Shown here: piece by piece, positions 22,510 through 32,580 of the stretch
Numbering within the stretch: position 1 is the stretch's first letter
Layout: the number at the start of each line of letters is the position of its first letter
Assembly: GCA_020444045.1 (NCBI GenBank)
Contig: JAHLLS010000007.1
Location: forward strand, 124,001-188,000
DNA from: Deltaproteobacteria bacterium
GTDB lineage: Bacteria; Desulfobacterota; Desulfobacteria; Desulfobacterales; UBA5852
Direction: 5' to 3'
Length of the DNA stretch: 64,000 nucleotides
Made by a program: the position numbers and the translations under genes
Notes under the pieces: generated by a model
The model's input: the letters and a program-made list of their open reading frames with translations, nothing else
Database searches by the model: none
What the model was told of the DNA's origin: nothing

Positions 22510-24339
22510 ATGTTTACCAACTTTATCTATCTGATCATTGCCATCCTCGTCTACGCGATCTACCAGCCGGCGGAGAATCCCGGCCTCTCCGTCGCCGAGG
22601 TTTTGGCGCTCACCACCGTGCTTGTCATCGGCTTTGGCTTCGCCACCCGTTGGTTCTTTCGTCGTTTGTCGACAACGATCGATCAAATGGACACCTTTAG
22701 TGCCGATTATCGCTATACCCGCGTAGTGACGCGCCAGTCCATTGCGGCCATTATCCTGTTTGCCGTTATCGTTCACGGCCTGGGCCTCCCCTCGCATGGC
22801 GCGCAAGCGTCTTTATTCCAGATGCTGCCCACCCTTTTGGCCGTGGTTTTCCTTCTCCTGTTTCTCCTCCTTCTATCGATTGTCTGGCACTGCGCCTACG
22901 ATAGTTATCAGAAGCTATACGGTTCCGACCTCTCACGCCTGGCCTATGTCATCTCAAACTGGCGCATGGCAGTGCCGATTCTCATCCCATGGGTGATGAT
23001 ATCCATTGTTGCCGATATTATCTTTGCCCTGCCTTTCGAAGGCCCCAAACAATTTTTGTCAAGCACCGAGGGAGAAGTCATCTACTTTCTCGGGTTCTTA
23101 ATGATCGTGGCTGTTTTCGCGCCGCTCGTCATCCAGCGCTTCTGGGGGTGCTATCCGCTTGAACCCGGATTCTACCGGCAACGCATCGAAAAGCTATGCC
23201 GCCGCGCCGGCATCGGTTATCGCAATATTGTTTACTGGCCGATATTCGGCGGACGGATGCTGACAGCGGGGGTCATGGGCATCGCCCGTCGGTTCCGCTA
23301 TATTCTGGTAACCGATGCGCTGCTTCGCTCGCTGGCACCCGAGGAGGTGGACGCCGTCATTGCCCATGAAATCGGTCACGTCAAAAAGCATCATCTATTG
23401 TACTATATTTTCTTCATGGCCGGGTTCATGCTGATCTCTTTCGCGATCTACGACGTCACCATTTTTCTGATTTTCTATGCCCGGCCACTTTACCAGATGG
23501 TTCTCAACCTCGGGGTCGACCAGACCACGATCATATCGTCGCTATTCAGCGTTGTCTTTCTTGTAATTTTTCTCGTCTATTTCCGTTTTATCTTCGGCTA
23601 TTTCATGCGCACCTTCGAGCGTCAGGCCGATGGTTACGTCTACAGCCTCTTCGACACGGCGCGCCCCATGATCACCACCTTCCAGAAAATAGCGGCCACA
23701 AGTGGTCAGTCTCCCGACAAACCCAATTGGCACCATTACAGCATCCGTGAGCGCATCGACTACCTTTTGAAATGCGAACGCAACCGACAGTGGATCGACC
23801 GCCACAACCGCAAGGTGCGCCACAGTCTTCTCGCTTTTTCCATCGTGATGGCGGGGATTGCCGTGATGGGCTACCAACTCAATTACGGTCGTGCCGGCAA
23901 CCATATCAGCACACATTTTTTCGAAGAAATTCTGAATCAGGAAATCGCCAAAGCGCCGGACAACCCGGAACTTTTCAGTCTTCTGGGAGATTTGAAATAC
24001 AGCCAACATGCCTTCCGGGAAACGGCCGAAGCCTACGAGCGCTCGCTGGCACTGGACCCGGAAAATCCCCAGGTACTCAACAACCTGGCCTGGCTCTACG
24101 CCACCAGTAAAGATGAAGCCCTCCGTAACCCGACACGCGCTTTAACCCTGGCACAGCAGGCCGCCCATCTCGATCCCTCCTCCCATATCCTGGACACCCT
24201 GGCGGAATGTTATTTCGTCAACGGGGACATCGACGCCGCCATTCGTTTCGAACAACGCGCGCTGGATACGGCCAAAGAGAAACACGCCTATTACAGGGAA
24301 CAATTGGTGCGCTTTCAAAACGCCCTGGAGGGGTCATAA
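22510..24339 (+). CDS. membrane M48 family zinc peptidase with TPR tail
   Basis: A 609-residue membrane protein. The N-terminal 220 residues hold several hydrophobic helices; the zinc motif is VIAHEIGHVKKHH about residue 286, with the third ligand likely the glutamate in FERQADGYVYSLF. More helices flank it, and the last 120 residues form TPR-like repeats (NPELFSLLGDLKYSQHAFRETAEAYERSLALDPENPQVLNNLA in part). M48 enzymes of this shape resemble CaaX-type or HtpX quality-control proteases; the substrate here is unknown. It ends convergent with the sensor kinase gene, 48 bases apart. Confidence 0.88.
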   Translation: MFTNFIYLIIAILVYAIYQPAENPGLSVAEVLALTTVLVIGFGFATRWFFRRLSTTIDQMDTFSADYRYTRVVTRQSIAAIILFAVIVHGLGLPSHGAQASLFQMLPTLLAVVFLLLFLLLLSIVWHCAYDSYQKLYGSDLSRLAYVISNWRMAVPILIPWVMISIVADIIFALPFEGPKQFLSSTEGEVIYFLGFLMIVAVFAPLVIQRFWGCYPLEPGFYRQRIEKLCRRAGIGYRNIVYWPIFGGRMLTAGVMGIARRFRYILVTDALLRSLAPEEVDAVIAHEIGHVKKHHLLYYIFFMAGFMLISFAIYDVTIFLIFYARPLYQMVLNLGVDQTTIISSLFSVVFLVIFLVYFRFIFGYFMRTFERQADGYVYSLFDTARPMITTFQKIAATSGQSPDKPNWHHYSIRERIDYLLKCERNRQWIDRHNRKVRHSLLAFSIVMAGIAVMGYQLNYGRAGNHISTHFFEEILNQEIAKAPDNPELFSLLGDLKYSQHAFRETAEAYERSLALDPENPQVLNNLAWLYATSKDEALRNPTRALTLAQQAAHLDPSSHILDTLAECYFVNGDIDAAIRFEQRALDTAKEKHAYYREQLVRFQNALEGS

Positions 24340-24387
24340 CGCTGTCGCTCAGCGGGGAAATGCCAGAACCGCCCGGCGAAGGAGACG

Positions 24388-27252
24388 CTATCGGTCCAAT
24401 TCAGCCCGGACCGCCATTCCGATCTTGTCAAGCAGGTAGGGTTTTTTAAGGTAGGCGCCGGCACCGATCCGAAGGGCTGTCCGCACTTTTTCGGACTCGG
24501 AAAAACCGCTGGCAATAATGGCTTTTTGTCCGGCATTGATGTCAAGCATCTGACGATAGGTTTCCAAGCCGTCCATACCCGGATCCATGATCATATCCAG
24601 CACGACCAGATCCGGAGGGTCTTGCTTGGCCATGGCCACGGCTTCCTCGCCACTGGCGGCCAATTCGACCGCATACCCCAGTCTTCGCAGCATGACTGAT
24701 GCAATCTGGCGCTGTTCACTAACATCATCGACCACCAGAATGCGCTCGCCTTTGGCCATATAGTCCTTGAAAGACCGTGTGTCGGCGATCTGGGTGTCGA
24801 TCTCACGCGTTGCCGGAAAATACAGGGTAAACGTTGTCCCGGATCCAATCGTGCTGGCAACATCGATATAGCCCTTGTGATCTTTCACGGTTGCCCAGAC
24901 CACGGACATGCCTAATCCGGTTCCACTCCGTCCCATAATTTTTTTGGTATAAAACGGTTCGAATATCCGTTTCAGATCTTTTTCCGGAATACCGATCCCG
25001 GTATCGGAAATGTAGAATACGACATAATCGCCTTCTTCGACAATATCATATCCCTCCAGCGGCGTGTCGATATACTGGTTCGAGGTGTGAATGGTGATGG
25101 TACCACCTTCGGGCATGGCTTCCGCAGCGTTTGACACCAGGTTCATGATCGTTTTCGCCAAGTGAACCGGGGATCCCATGATGTTCAGGGTGTTGTTCGC
25201 CAAATGGCAGTCGATGCGCACGTCAGGATGAAAGGACTTTAATTTGCCGTGCTCTGGGGAGGCCAGGTAATCCGATATAATTTTGTTCAGATTGACCACG
25301 TCCGTAACGGTTACACCTCGTCTTGCCATGGTCAGCAAATCCTGAACGATAGCCGCGGCTTTCTGACCCGATTCGCGAATGGTGCGGATCGGATCTCGCA
25401 AATGGCTGTTTTCGGGAAGATCCATCAACAAGAGATCCGGATAGCTGACAATGCCGCTTAATATGTTGTTGAGGTCATGGGCCACACCGCCCGCCAGGGT
25501 GCCGATCGCCTCCATTTTCTGGGCCTGTTCGAGCTTTCGTTCAAGTCCCTTTTTTTCTCTCATGGACAGCCAGCGTTCCGTGATATCACGCGCCGAGCCG
25601 CGGATGCCAGTGGCCTGCCCGTGGTGCGAAACCAGAGAATTTTTGTATTCGATGATGAACTCCGTCCCCTCTTTCTTGACGAGGCGCATGGTCCCCTCGG
25701 ATTGTCCATCGCGCATAATTCTCTTAAGATATGCATCAAAATCAGGGCGGTAGCGCTCCGTTATGAGATCCTTGATGTGCATTTGGGCGAGTTCGGCACC
25801 ACGGTATCCTGACACTTTCTGGAAAGACCGGTTGGTTTCAATAATACGGCCCGTGAGGTCGTGATAGTAAAGATAATCCGAAACATTTTCGAAAATATCC
25901 CGATATTTTTCCTCGCTTCGCTGTAATTTATGAAAAGAATCGGCATTGCTGATCCCCACCGCCAATTGCGACGCCATCCCCATGATGAGATTCAGATCAC
26001 TCTGGGACAATGCATTCTGTGATTTGACGTTATCAACGGCGATAATCCCCACGGGCTTGTTTTCATATACGATCGGAACACTGATAAGAGAGCGGACCTG
26101 AATCGCTTCCAGGAGTTGCTGGCTTTTGGCCGAAAACTGGTGTTTGATGGCGCCGATATCTTCCACGATAAGCGGTTTTTGGTCCCAGAAACTCCGAACA
26201 AAGACCCCTTTTGAATCCGGTTGGGCCAAATTGAACTGTATTTTTCGCATGGCGGGTTCGTTTTCCGTTCCAAAACCATAACCGGCGATATAGTCGAGAC
26301 GGGATCCCTCGGCATTGGCGAGCAGGATCGCACCCCGGTCAAAGTTCAAACGATTTTTCATAATGGCAATGACAGCGGTGATGAGCTCGTCCTTTTTTAA
26401 AATCGTCGCTGTCGCTTTCCCGACTTCCTGCACAAGGAGGGCATTGCTATAGCGCGTATTGACCTCATGGATGTGTTCCTGAGCCGCGTCGCCCTGAGCC
26501 ACAACCGTGCGCGTGAGATCCGCCTTTTCCAAATGGAGTCCGTAGATCGCGATCAAGGCAGTTTTCAGACCCAACCCCAGAACCGCGGCCACACCGGTCG
26601 CCAACGGCAGGTACAAGAACAGAATGACCCCCGCCACAAGGTCAAACAAAAGGGAAACATTCCGGATATGCTTCCAGAGCATGGAAGGCGCTTTATCCCA
26701 GGAAATGATGTAGCGACAGCAGGTACCTCCCCGGTGAAAGCATTCGGGATGCTCAACCCTGGCATACTGTTTGGAAAACTGCAGGCCGATGGATTCGAAA
26801 GAGCCCAAACGGTTTTCACACTGGTAGCTTTTTTCGTTCACACCGGGATGGGGGGTGGCAATAATCTCTACTTTGGTAGCCCCCAGCCGCTGGGTTTGAA
26901 TATCGGCGCCACGCGTTAAGAGCGGTATGAGTTTGCCGGTCAAGACGTAGATGTTGGCAGGATTGATAAAACCGAGTGCATATCGTTTGACGAGGCCCAT
27001 ACCATCGGACGAGGCCGCATAGCGGCCAACATCGCGGGAAATGGCTTCATTCCCGGTCTCTTTTACGAGAACATCATGGAAACGATCGACCTGTTCCTGG
27101 GTGAACCAGTGGGCAGGATCTTCCACTTCCAATTTCGTCATGCCGGCATAGGCCAGCAGGTGATCGGCATGGATGTCAGGGTACTGAAAACGCAGGTATT
27201 CCAGGTATATTCTGGCAAGCCGGCTGTTATATAGACGGTCTTCTTCCTTCAT
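24388..27252 (-). CDS. hybrid sensor histidine kinase (N-terminal sensory domain, GAF, PAS, HisKA, HATPase, REC)
   Basis: A 954-residue kinase. Residues 1-200 form a sensory domain with WFTQEQVDRFHDVLVKETGN, QCENRLGSFES and a Cys/His-rich end HPECFHRGGTCCRYIISW. Two membrane helices follow (about 212-245). Then come a coiled linker, a GAF domain (about 275-440), a PAS domain (EKYRDIFENVSDYLYYHDLTG), HisKA with GGVAHDLNNILSG, an ATPase domain with DTGIGIPEKDLKRIFEPFYTKK, and a C-terminal receiver (ILVVDDV, LVVLDMIMDPGMDG, LKKP). No partner regulator is adjacent. The cue is unknown; the cysteines hint at a ligand or metal site. Confidence 0.9.
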   Translation of the reverse strand: MKEEDRLYNSRLARIYLEYLRFQYPDIHADHLLAYAGMTKLEVEDPAHWFTQEQVDRFHDVLVKETGNEAISRDVGRYAASSDGMGLVKRYALGFINPANIYVLTGKLIPLLTRGADIQTQRLGATKVEIIATPHPGVNEKSYQCENRLGSFESIGLQFSKQYARVEHPECFHRGGTCCRYIISWDKAPSMLWKHIRNVSLLFDLVAGVILFLYLPLATGVAAVLGLGLKTALIAIYGLHLEKADLTRTVVAQGDAAQEHIHEVNTRYSNALLVQEVGKATATILKKDELITAVIAIMKNRLNFDRGAILLANAEGSRLDYIAGYGFGTENEPAMRKIQFNLAQPDSKGVFVRSFWDQKPLIVEDIGAIKHQFSAKSQQLLEAIQVRSLISVPIVYENKPVGIIAVDNVKSQNALSQSDLNLIMGMASQLAVGISNADSFHKLQRSEEKYRDIFENVSDYLYYHDLTGRIIETNRSFQKVSGYRGAELAQMHIKDLITERYRPDFDAYLKRIMRDGQSEGTMRLVKKEGTEFIIEYKNSLVSHHGQATGIRGSARDITERWLSMREKKGLERKLEQAQKMEAIGTLAGGVAHDLNNILSGIVSYPDLLLMDLPENSHLRDPIRTIRESGQKAAAIVQDLLTMARRGVTVTDVVNLNKIISDYLASPEHGKLKSFHPDVRIDCHLANNTLNIMGSPVHLAKTIMNLVSNAAEAMPEGGTITIHTSNQYIDTPLEGYDIVEEGDYVVFYISDTGIGIPEKDLKRIFEPFYTKKIMGRSGTGLGMSVVWATVKDHKGYIDVASTIGSGTTFTLYFPATREIDTQIADTRSFKDYMAKGERILVVDDVSEQRQIASVMLRRLGYAVELAASGEEAVAMAKQDPPDLVVLDMIMDPGMDGLETYRQMLDINAGQKAIIASGFSESEKVRTALRIGAGAYLKKPYLLDKIGMAVRAELDR

Positions 27253-27569
27253 CTGGCCTCGGGCGCATTCATCCGGTAGGTCCTTCCAAAACGAGTCCTA
27301 TCGTATATCGGCACAACACCTTGATACTTAATGAAAATATCATCTTTTTTTACAAAAGGAGACATCGGGTCGTAGGGGGAATAGGAACAAATACCGATTC
27401 GAGGTCGAAACCAATATTCATGTCATACATAAACAATATAGATATAAGTACCTGTATTATAATTATTTACAACTATAGAAAGGGCCGCATTATCGATGCC
27501 CACCTGATCGGGAGCGCTGCCGGATGGTTGAAAAGGCGCTTGCGGTTTTATGGCGTATCGAGATTCTGC
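27253..27569. other. 317-base AT-rich gap upstream of the sensor kinase
   Basis: No gene seen. The middle is strongly AT-rich, with a TATAAT on the minus strand near 27455-27465 that could be a -10 for the kinase gene, but no matching -35 lies at the usual distance. The distal end is the region just past the GspE-type stop. Confidence 0.3.
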
Positions 27570-29876
27570 CTATTTAATGGTCACCTTGCGGACCTGCAAC
27601 AGGTCACAATTGCCGCCAAAAATCTTTTCAACGCCATCTTGTTTAAGCGTGGTCATGCCATCTTTCAAGGCCTGCTCGCGGATGGCTTCCACGCGCTCCT
27701 TGTTTTGAATCAGGTGTCTCATTTCATCCGTACCGGTCAATAGTTCATGGATGCCCATGCGGCCCAGATAGCCCCCATTGTTGCAGGCTTCGCACCCGAC
27801 AGGTTTGTAGAGTTTCAGATTGTCACTGTAAGGGATCTGTACATTGGCTTCAAACGCGCTTTTACCATACTCCCGCACCAGTTCGTCGTACTGGGCCTGT
27901 GTCGGGGCGTAGGTCCTTTTGCACTCCAGACAAAGCGTGCGCACCAGTCGCTGTGCCAGAATGCAAAGAACGGCATCGGCAAAATTAAAAGGATCCATAC
28001 CCATGTCAAGAAGACGCGTAATGCTTTCCGGCGCATTGTTGGTATGCAGGGTCGATAAGACCAGATGCCCGGTCAGGGAGGCTTCGATCCCGATGTGCGT
28101 CGTCTCCTTGTCCCGCATTTCGCCAACCATGATGACATCCGGATCCGCCCGTAGAAAAGAGCGCATGGCCGCGGCAAAATCAAACCCGATTTGTGGTTTC
28201 ACCTGCACCTGACGCAGACCGCGCTGGGTAATTTCAACCGGGTCTTCAGCTGTCCAGATCTTGGTATCAATCTTGTTGATGTAGCTGAGGGCCGAATGCA
28301 AGGTCGTGGTTTTACCCGAACCGGTCGGGCCGCAAACGAAAATAATACCGTACGGCTTGGTAATGGCCTCGATGAATTTATCGTAGTTGCTGTGGGAAAA
28401 TCCCATCCGATTAAGTGGAATAGGTTCCCCGGCGGCCAGGATACGTAATACAATGTCTTCCATGGCGCCTTGGGTAGGGACGGTGGCGACACGCAGCTCG
28501 ATATCTTTACCCCCGTATTTTTTGAAGCGGATTTTTCCGTCCTGTGGTTTACGCCGCTCGGCGATATCCAGATCCGCCATGATTTTAAGACGTGACAATA
28601 CAGCATTGCGCAATTGAAAAGGGATTTTCTGGTAAAGCGTGCAGCTGCCGTCCACCCGCATGCGCACTTCGGTTTCCTGTCGACCTGGATAGGGCTCGAT
28701 ATGGATATCCGAAGCGCCGCGGCTGTAAGCATCCAAAATGATTTTGTTGACCAGCTTGACGACCGCGCTGTCTTCCTCCCCCACCATGGCTTCGGCTTCT
28801 TCGATGGCGGCTTCTTCATTTTTCATATCCGCCAGAATCTCATCGATCCCTTCGAGATTCTGGTCGGCCTGGGTAAACAGTTTGATGAAGTTGAGAATAT
28901 CCGGGCGCAGGGCCACAAACAGGCCGAGTTCACGCCCGGGGAAAAGAGCTTTGATCTCGTCAATCTTGGCCAAGTCTTGCGGGTTATCAATGGCGATGAT
29001 GACTTTTTCGCCTTCCGAACGCAACGGCACCCAAAAATTTCTTTCCAAAAAGGGGATCCGCAGCCCCTGCATGAGCGCCCCCGGTACCTGGGCATTGCGA
29101 AAAAATTCGATAAACGGCACGCCAAAGTATTCGGAAAGTGATTTTCCAATATCCTTTTTCGGGATGTTCAGATCCCGCACCAGAATTTGTTCAATGGGTA
29201 GTTTTTGGCGACGAGCCGCCGCAATAGCCGAGTCCAGTTCTTTTTGCGTGAGGAAATGATTATCGATCAAATAGCTGAAACGATGCGGCCGGCTTTTGGC
29301 AATTCGTTTTTGATTGTAGACGGCAATCCCGATAATCTCGGCGACTTTGGCGGCCGATTGCTGATCTTCATCCGTAAAGGCTGACTCGCCATAGCGGTTG
29401 ATCAACTGCAAGACGCCCAGCAGGAACTTTTTAAAAACGATGGGATAGACGAGAACCTGCCGGGTACGGAACCCGGTTTTCATGTCCCAACTACGGTCGA
29501 ACTTTAAATCGGGATTGATCTGCCGCAACTCTTTCTCGTCGTAGACGTCACGGATATTGAGCGGCGCCTGTTTGCTGGCGGTATATCCCGCGAGACTGGT
29601 GGTGGATATCGGGATTCGAATTTCGGATATTTCGGCTTTCGACTTGAATCGCGAAACCAGTTGGCGGGTTTTCCCGTCCACCACGAAGACGGTGACCCGC
29701 TTAGCCTCGAAAAGGGTGGTAATCTCATCTTTGAGATCGATCAGAATTTCATCGAGGTTTGATGCGGCATATATTTTGTTGCAGATGCTCTGCAACCGGT
29801 CGCGATAGGCAACTTCGGACTTGAGGTCCTGGACATTGGATTCCTTGACCCGGAGTTCCTGGGATTTCTGGTTCAT
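27570..29876 (-). CDS. GspE/PilB-type secretion or pilus ATPase with N-terminal GAF domain
   Basis: A 768-residue ATPase. Order: short coiled coil, GAF domain (about 20-170: RLQSICNKIYAASNLDEILIDL to NRYGESAFTDEDQQSAAKVAEIIGIA), an MshEN/GspE N-domain (about 190-345), then the RecA-like motor with Walker A CGPTGSGKTTTLHSAL, an Asp box around IWTAEDPVEITQRGL, Walker B MVGEMRDKETTHIGIEASLTGHLVLSTLHTN, and a zinc knuckle CLEC...CEAC. A GTG at 29888 is possible, but AAGGTGG favours the ATG at 29876. No pilus or type II secretion genes are nearby, so it is an orphan motor; the GAF domain may tie activity to a small ligand. Confidence 0.88.
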   Translation of the reverse strand: MNQKSQELRVKESNVQDLKSEVAYRDRLQSICNKIYAASNLDEILIDLKDEITTLFEAKRVTVFVVDGKTRQLVSRFKSKAEISEIRIPISTTSLAGYTASKQAPLNIRDVYDEKELRQINPDLKFDRSWDMKTGFRTRQVLVYPIVFKKFLLGVLQLINRYGESAFTDEDQQSAAKVAEIIGIAVYNQKRIAKSRPHRFSYLIDNHFLTQKELDSAIAAARRQKLPIEQILVRDLNIPKKDIGKSLSEYFGVPFIEFFRNAQVPGALMQGLRIPFLERNFWVPLRSEGEKVIIAIDNPQDLAKIDEIKALFPGRELGLFVALRPDILNFIKLFTQADQNLEGIDEILADMKNEEAAIEEAEAMVGEEDSAVVKLVNKIILDAYSRGASDIHIEPYPGRQETEVRMRVDGSCTLYQKIPFQLRNAVLSRLKIMADLDIAERRKPQDGKIRFKKYGGKDIELRVATVPTQGAMEDIVLRILAAGEPIPLNRMGFSHSNYDKFIEAITKPYGIIFVCGPTGSGKTTTLHSALSYINKIDTKIWTAEDPVEITQRGLRQVQVKPQIGFDFAAAMRSFLRADPDVIMVGEMRDKETTHIGIEASLTGHLVLSTLHTNNAPESITRLLDMGMDPFNFADAVLCILAQRLVRTLCLECKRTYAPTQAQYDELVREYGKSAFEANVQIPYSDNLKLYKPVGCEACNNGGYLGRMGIHELLTGTDEMRHLIQNKERVEAIREQALKDGMTTLKQDGVEKIFGGNCDLLQVRKVTIK

Positions 29877-29902
29877 GATAGCGTCCACCTTGCGGTTAGC
29901 AT

Positions 29903-30166
29903 TCAGTCACGACTCTGGTTATCAGGGGAAGTGCCGGATGAATTCTTGAGTTGACCATAAATTTTGCGCAATCCGCCGCCAATCAGAAGAACACCCAACA
30001 GACCGAAACAAAACCAGAGGAAAAGCATATCGAGGTCGTACGGTTCCGCCTGGCGCAGCTGTCGAATTTGGGCCATTCGGTGGGGCAGAATGACAAAAAC
30101 CCCGATGCCGGCAGCCGTCAGGGCGCCCCCCCATAACAATTGAAAACTGTTTTTCTTATTATCCAT
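29903..30166 (-). CDS. small two-helix membrane protein
   Basis: An 87-residue protein with two hydrophobic helices (about residues 9-28, LLWGGALTAAGIGVFVILP, and 46-64, LFLWFCFGLLGVLLIGGGL) joined by a polar loop, and a charged C-terminal tail rich in S, N and D. I do not recognise it. It lies 26 bases upstream of the GAF-GspE gene on the same strand, so it could help anchor that ATPase. Confidence 0.6.
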   Translation of the reverse strand: MDNKKNSFQLLWGGALTAAGIGVFVILPHRMAQIRQLRQAEPYDLDMLFLWFCFGLLGVLLIGGGLRKIYGQLKNSSGTSPDNQSRD

Positions 30167-30368
30167 GTGATTCTCGATGCGGTTGTATTCAAAATAGGTT
30201 GCAGATAGCCCTATTTATATCCGGAAATCTCCTTTGAAGTCAAATATGAATAATAATCACAGACTGATAGTCGTATTCCGAAATACGGGCGTAAGATGCT
30301 GGAGAATTTCCCTAACGGGACCCGGCCCCCTTGAAAAACGGACGACCAAGGGGCATGGTGCCTTAATG

Positions 30369-30394
30369 AAAAACGGCAGGGGTTATGATCTGCC
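30369..30394 (-). terminator. terminator of the paaK-liv operon
   Basis: On the minus strand GGCAG (30390-30394) pairs with CTGCC (30375-30379) across a 10-nt loop, followed by GTTTTT. It lies 31 bases past the last stop of the operon. The stem is short but the position and T-run fit. Confidence 0.5.
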
Positions 30395-30425
30395 AATAGG
30401 AATGGTGCTCTGGGGGACGGCGAAC

Positions 30426-31709
30426 TCAAGCAAGTTTGCAGGCGATGATGGAGGATTTCTCTTTGAGCCGAACGATGACGGGAACGCCGGTGGCTTCCTG
30501 CACCTGGTCGCGGACGGACTTTATGCGGTTTTCGAGCCGCTTGATTTCATCGGAGAAAAGCGCATCGTCCACCGCAATCCAGATTTCAAGGAAAGTTTTT
30601 TCACGGTAGCGGTTTTCAAACATGCAGGCATGCTGCGGCGGCATGCCCAGTGCGGCTTCGATGCCGGCTAAAATCTGCGCCTCGTGGATTTTGACGCCGC
30701 GCACGCGGATCAGCCGGTCGCTTCGTTCGTGTCGCCATTCGATGCGCACCAACCGGCAATCACAGTCGCAGGCCTCCGGAAGAATACGGGCCATGTCACC
30801 TGTACGAAAGCGGATCAGAGGAAAAGCCCGGGTGGTCAGGGTCGTCAAAACCAGTTCGCCGATGTCGCCGGCCGGCAGTGACTCTCCGGTTGCCGGATCA
30901 ATGATCTCCGGCAGAAAATGATCGTCGTTGACGTGCAGGCAAGATCGGTTTTCACACTCATAGGCCAATGCCGGCCCGGGGACCTCGCTCAAACCAAAAT
31001 GCTGCCAGGTGCGCACATGAAGCTTTTCTTCCAGATGATCACGCTGCGCCGCATTGGCGGGTTCCCCCACCAGAATCAACGTTTTGAGGCTTAAATCGCC
31101 CTTATTCAGCCCTTTGCTCACCAGATAGGCCGCTAATTGATCCGCATACGAGGGCGTCGTCACCAGAACGGACGATTTGTAGTCCCGCATGACCATCCGT
31201 TGTTTCTCGATGGACAACACCGTGTTGGGAATGACGCTGGCCCCCAGCGCTTCAGCGCCGGCCTGGTAATCGCGTCCCCATGTCGCAAGGCCGGGATCCA
31301 GACGAATCTGCAGGATATCGTCGGGGGTCACCCCGGAGCTTCGCAGCGCCGTTGCCACCATACTTTCCCAAATGTGCAAATCCTGTCGGGTATACCCGCT
31401 GACTGTCGGATTGAAACGGGTTCCCGGAGCCGTGTGGATCCTGACGATGTCGCGCAACGGTACGGCAAACAGGCCATAGGGATAATTTTCACTGAGGTGC
31501 TTGCGCGTCGTGAAGGGCAGACGCTGCAGATCGTCGAGCGACTGGATGTCGGTCGGATCGATTCCTTCTTTCTGCAAACGCTGCTGATGAAACGGTACGT
31601 TGCGATAGGCACGATTGAGTGTGCTCTGCAGCCGTTCCAACACCTGCTGGCTGCGCTCTTCCGGGATACACACATTGCCGTCAGGCTTTTCCGTCATAGA
31701 ATTCACCAT
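30426..31709 (-). CDS. phenylacetate-CoA ligase family protein (second copy)
   Basis: A 427-residue acyl/aryl-CoA ligase of the PaaK type that would activate a carboxylic acid with ATP and CoA. It has the family opening [41 protein letters not shown], and a C-terminal lid ending in NRIKSVRDQVQEATGVPVIVRLKE. The canonical adenylation loop [10 protein letters not shown] is altered here to HTAPGTRFNPTVSGYT, unlike the first copy at 37.2 kb, so its substrate or activity may differ. The start at 31709 has TAAGGA; it overlaps the livF stop by 29 bases. Last gene of the operon. Confidence 0.82.
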   Translation of the reverse strand: MVNSMTEKPDGNVCIPEERSQQVLERLQSTLNRAYRNVPFHQQRLQKEGIDPTDIQSLDDLQRLPFTTRKHLSENYPYGLFAVPLRDIVRIHTAPGTRFNPTVSGYTRQDLHIWESMVATALRSSGVTPDDILQIRLDPGLATWGRDYQAGAEALGASVIPNTVLSIEKQRMVMRDYKSSVLVTTPSYADQLAAYLVSKGLNKGDLSLKTLILVGEPANAAQRDHLEEKLHVRTWQHFGLSEVPGPALAYECENRSCLHVNDDHFLPEIIDPATGESLPAGDIGELVLTTLTTRAFPLIRFRTGDMARILPEACDCDCRLVRIEWRHERSDRLIRVRGVKIHEAQILAGIEAALGMPPQHACMFENRYREKTFLEIWIAVDDALFSDEIKRLENRIKSVRDQVQEATGVPVIVRLKEKSSIIACKLA

Positions 31710-32433
31710 AATCCTTACCCAGGTAGGCCCGTTTGACTTCCACGTCCTCCAGCAGTTCATGGGAAGATCCCTGCAGAACGACTTTGCCTGTTTCTAAAAC
31801 ATACCCCCGGTCCGCCACCTGAAGCGCTGCTTTGGCATTCTGCTCCACCAGCAACACGGTTTTTCCCTCGTCCCGCATTTTGACGATGACCTTGAATATA
31901 TCCTGAATAATCAACGGCGCCAGCCCTGTCGACGGCTCATCCATCATAATCAGCGACGGTTCGGACATCAGGGCTCTTCCCATGGCCAGCATCTGCTGTT
32001 CGCCGCCGGAAAGCGTTCCGGCATATTGTCCGCGGCGTTCTTTTAAGATCGGAAACAATGCGTATTGATCATCCAGTTGTCGCGCCAGCAGCGCTTTACC
32101 CTTTTTCTTCAGAACGTGTCCACCTAGAATTAGATTTTCCTCGACCGAGAGCGATGCGAAAATCTGCCGTCCCTCAGGCACCATGACGCACCCCAGCGCG
32201 GGAATTTTCTGGGGTGCCAGTGCACCGATATCCCGGCCTTCAAATTGGATTTCGCCCGAAGTGGGCTTGAGCAATCCGGATATGGTTGACAACAGGGTTG
32301 TCTTGCCGGCCCCGTTGGCGCCAATAATGGTAACGATCTCCCCTTTAGCCACGTGCATGGAAATATTCTTCAGGACTTTCAGCTTGCCATAGCCCGCCTG
32401 GAGGTTTCGAATCCTCAGCATTGCACGGCCCAC
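31681..32433 (-). CDS. livF: branched-chain-type amino-acid ABC transporter ATPase LivF
   Basis: A 250-residue ATPase: Walker A GANGAGKTTLL, Q-loop, signature LSGGEQQMLAMGRALM, Walker B IMMDEPSTGLAP, and the LivF-specific LVEQNAKAALQVADRGYVLETG. The GTG start at 32433 has a well-placed AAGGGA; an ATG at 32421 is the alternative. It works with LivG on the LivHM permease. Overlap with the following ligase gene implies coupled translation. Confidence 0.93.
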   Translation of the reverse strand: MGRAMLRIRNLQAGYGKLKVLKNISMHVAKGEIVTIIGANGAGKTTLLSTISGLLKPTSGEIQFEGRDIGALAPQKIPALGCVMVPEGRQIFASLSVEENLILGGHVLKKKGKALLARQLDDQYALFPILKERRGQYAGTLSGGEQQMLAMGRALMSEPSLIMMDEPSTGLAPLIIQDIFKVIVKMRDEGKTVLLVEQNAKAALQVADRGYVLETGKVVLQGSSHELLEDVEVKRAYLGKDYGEFYDGKA

Positions 32434-32580
32434 TTTCTATCCCTTATCGCAGCATCAGGGGGGAAATTCAAGATCACGGTCAGACAGATTTCCATTGCGC
32501 AGCCGGCTGGCCGCATGGCGATGCGTTCAAAATGAGGACGAGTGCCGCAGGCAGACCCAACGCCGCTTTTAAGAGCGCTT

